12,718 bases of DNA, taken from the NCBI GenBank assembly GCA_043812055.1, contig JBDRMN010000060.1, positions 1 to 12,718 of the forward strand. Direction: 5' to 3'. The notes under the pieces are model-generated. The model had not been told where the DNA came from, made no database searches, and was given only the letters and a program-made list of their open reading frames with translations. The stretch is from JBDRMN01 sp043812055 (GTDB lineage: Bacteria > Patescibacteriota > Gracilibacteria > JAHISY01). Both the position numbers and the translations under genes were made by a program. Positions within the stretch are counted from its first letter, which is position 1; each line of letters begins with the position of its first letter. This document shows positions 12,551 through 12,718 of the stretch, in pieces.

Positions 12551-12579
12551 ATTGTAGAGAAAAGATCCAAAACTCGCAA
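12551..12579 (-). promoter_or_regulatory. Promoter of the ABC operon
   Basis: On the minus strand, TTGCGA (12579-12574) and TACAAT (12556-12551) are separated by exactly 17 bp. The boxes match the sigma70 consensus at 4 of 6 and 5 of 6 positions. The expected start is near 12544, leaving a leader of about 20 bases without a ribosome site. Confidence 0.65.
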
Positions 12580-12588
12580 GTTAAAATA

Positions 12589-12630
12589 GGTTCTAGGTTC
12601 CAGGTTCTAGTGACTAGTGATTAAGTAAAG
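12589..12630. repeat. 7-bp periodic array (GGTTCTA)
   Basis: Phased heptads GGTTCTA (twice), GGTTCCA, GTGACTA, GTGATTA and AGTAAAG. They match the array at 9078-9119 unit for unit in the right half. The array leads into the second 73-bp repeat. Confidence 0.8.
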
Positions 12631-12684
12631 GCAATTCATGAATTGCCTCAACAGGATAAAAAACCAGGAACCACACCCAAAGAC
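12612..12684. repeat. 73-bp direct repeat, copy 2
   Basis: Identical to 9101-9173, with the 20-bp palindrome at 12629-12648. The copies stop matching exactly where an ATG begins in this copy (12685). Perfect identity across 73 non-coding bases implies recent copying, gene conversion or a conserved function. Confidence 0.95.
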
Positions 12685-12718
12685 ATGAATTACCGCCCAA
12701 AATTCGGCGCCTCCGCTC
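12685..12718 (+). CDS. Possible start of a gene running off the right edge
   Basis: An ATG directly after the 73-bp repeat opens a frame of 11 codons (MNYRPKFGASA) to the window end. It is too short to identify. It is listed because other genes here also start right at the end of a repeat array without a ribosome site, and because the frame is open. It could equally be chance. Confidence 0.3.
   Translation, partial: MNYRPKFGASA

Noticed and set aside
1..12718. UGA recoding as in Gracilibacteria/Absconditabacteria
   Set aside because: glyA, lspA and the S1 gene end naturally at TGA, and no conserved protein is interrupted by an in-frame TGA.

Overview
The window reads as chromosomal DNA of a bacterium with a compact genome, most plausibly a member of the Candidate Phyla Radiation (Patescibacteria). 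This placement is an inference. It rests on short, tightly packed genes, a near absence of Shine-Dalgarno sequences, a GldA/GldF/GldG-type ABC system, an S1-domain protein with a Lys/Glu tail, a free-standing four-helix-bundle (23S rRNA intervening sequence) protein, and small intergenic hairpin elements. TGA works as a stop and Trp is TGG, so the UGA=Gly code of Gracilibacteria does not apply. No rRNA, tRNA, CRISPR array or transposase was found.

Layout. The left block lies on the minus strand: the N-terminus of a glycosyltransferase (1-187), homoserine dehydrogenase with a C-terminal ACT domain (262-1596), a four-helix-bundle protein (1614-1973) and serine hydroxymethyltransferase (2071-3324). 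A plus-strand block follows: LspA signal peptidase II (3517-3960), a six-helix membrane protein (4218-4925) with an abutting 67-residue YtxH-like membrane peptide (4926-5129), and an unrecognised soluble protein (5327-6001). The last of these converges on a small minus-strand ORF of unusual codon use (5998-6276). Then come a four-S1-domain RNA-binding protein (6432-7790), a 314-base gap full of hairpins, and a membrane-anchored HExxH metalloprotease (8105-9076). The right block is a minus-strand ABC export operon: ATPase, permease and GldG-like auxiliary protein (12525 down to 9249), with a good sigma70-type promoter. Two identical 73-bp repeats flank this operon.

The most striking feature lies outside the genes. 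Nearly every intergenic gap carries a degenerate tandem array with a strict 7-bp period, sometimes changing to 8 bp. The units differ from gap to gap but mostly fit NNRNAAY on one strand or the other. Several arrays run up to, or into, start and stop codons. They recall the heptameric STRR repeats of heterocystous cyanobacteria. Two genes also contain in-frame 6-bp repeat expansions. The 73-bp flanking repeats are a longer composite: heptads, a perfect 20-bp palindrome and an A/C-rich tail.

Gene cooperation. Homoserine dehydrogenase and SHMT point to retained aspartate-family and one-carbon metabolism. LspA, the ABC system, the membrane proteins and the metalloprotease serve the envelope. The S1 protein serves translation or RNA binding. 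Apart from the ABC operon and the 4218/4926 pair, neighbouring genes are separated by repeat-bearing spacers and look like independent units.
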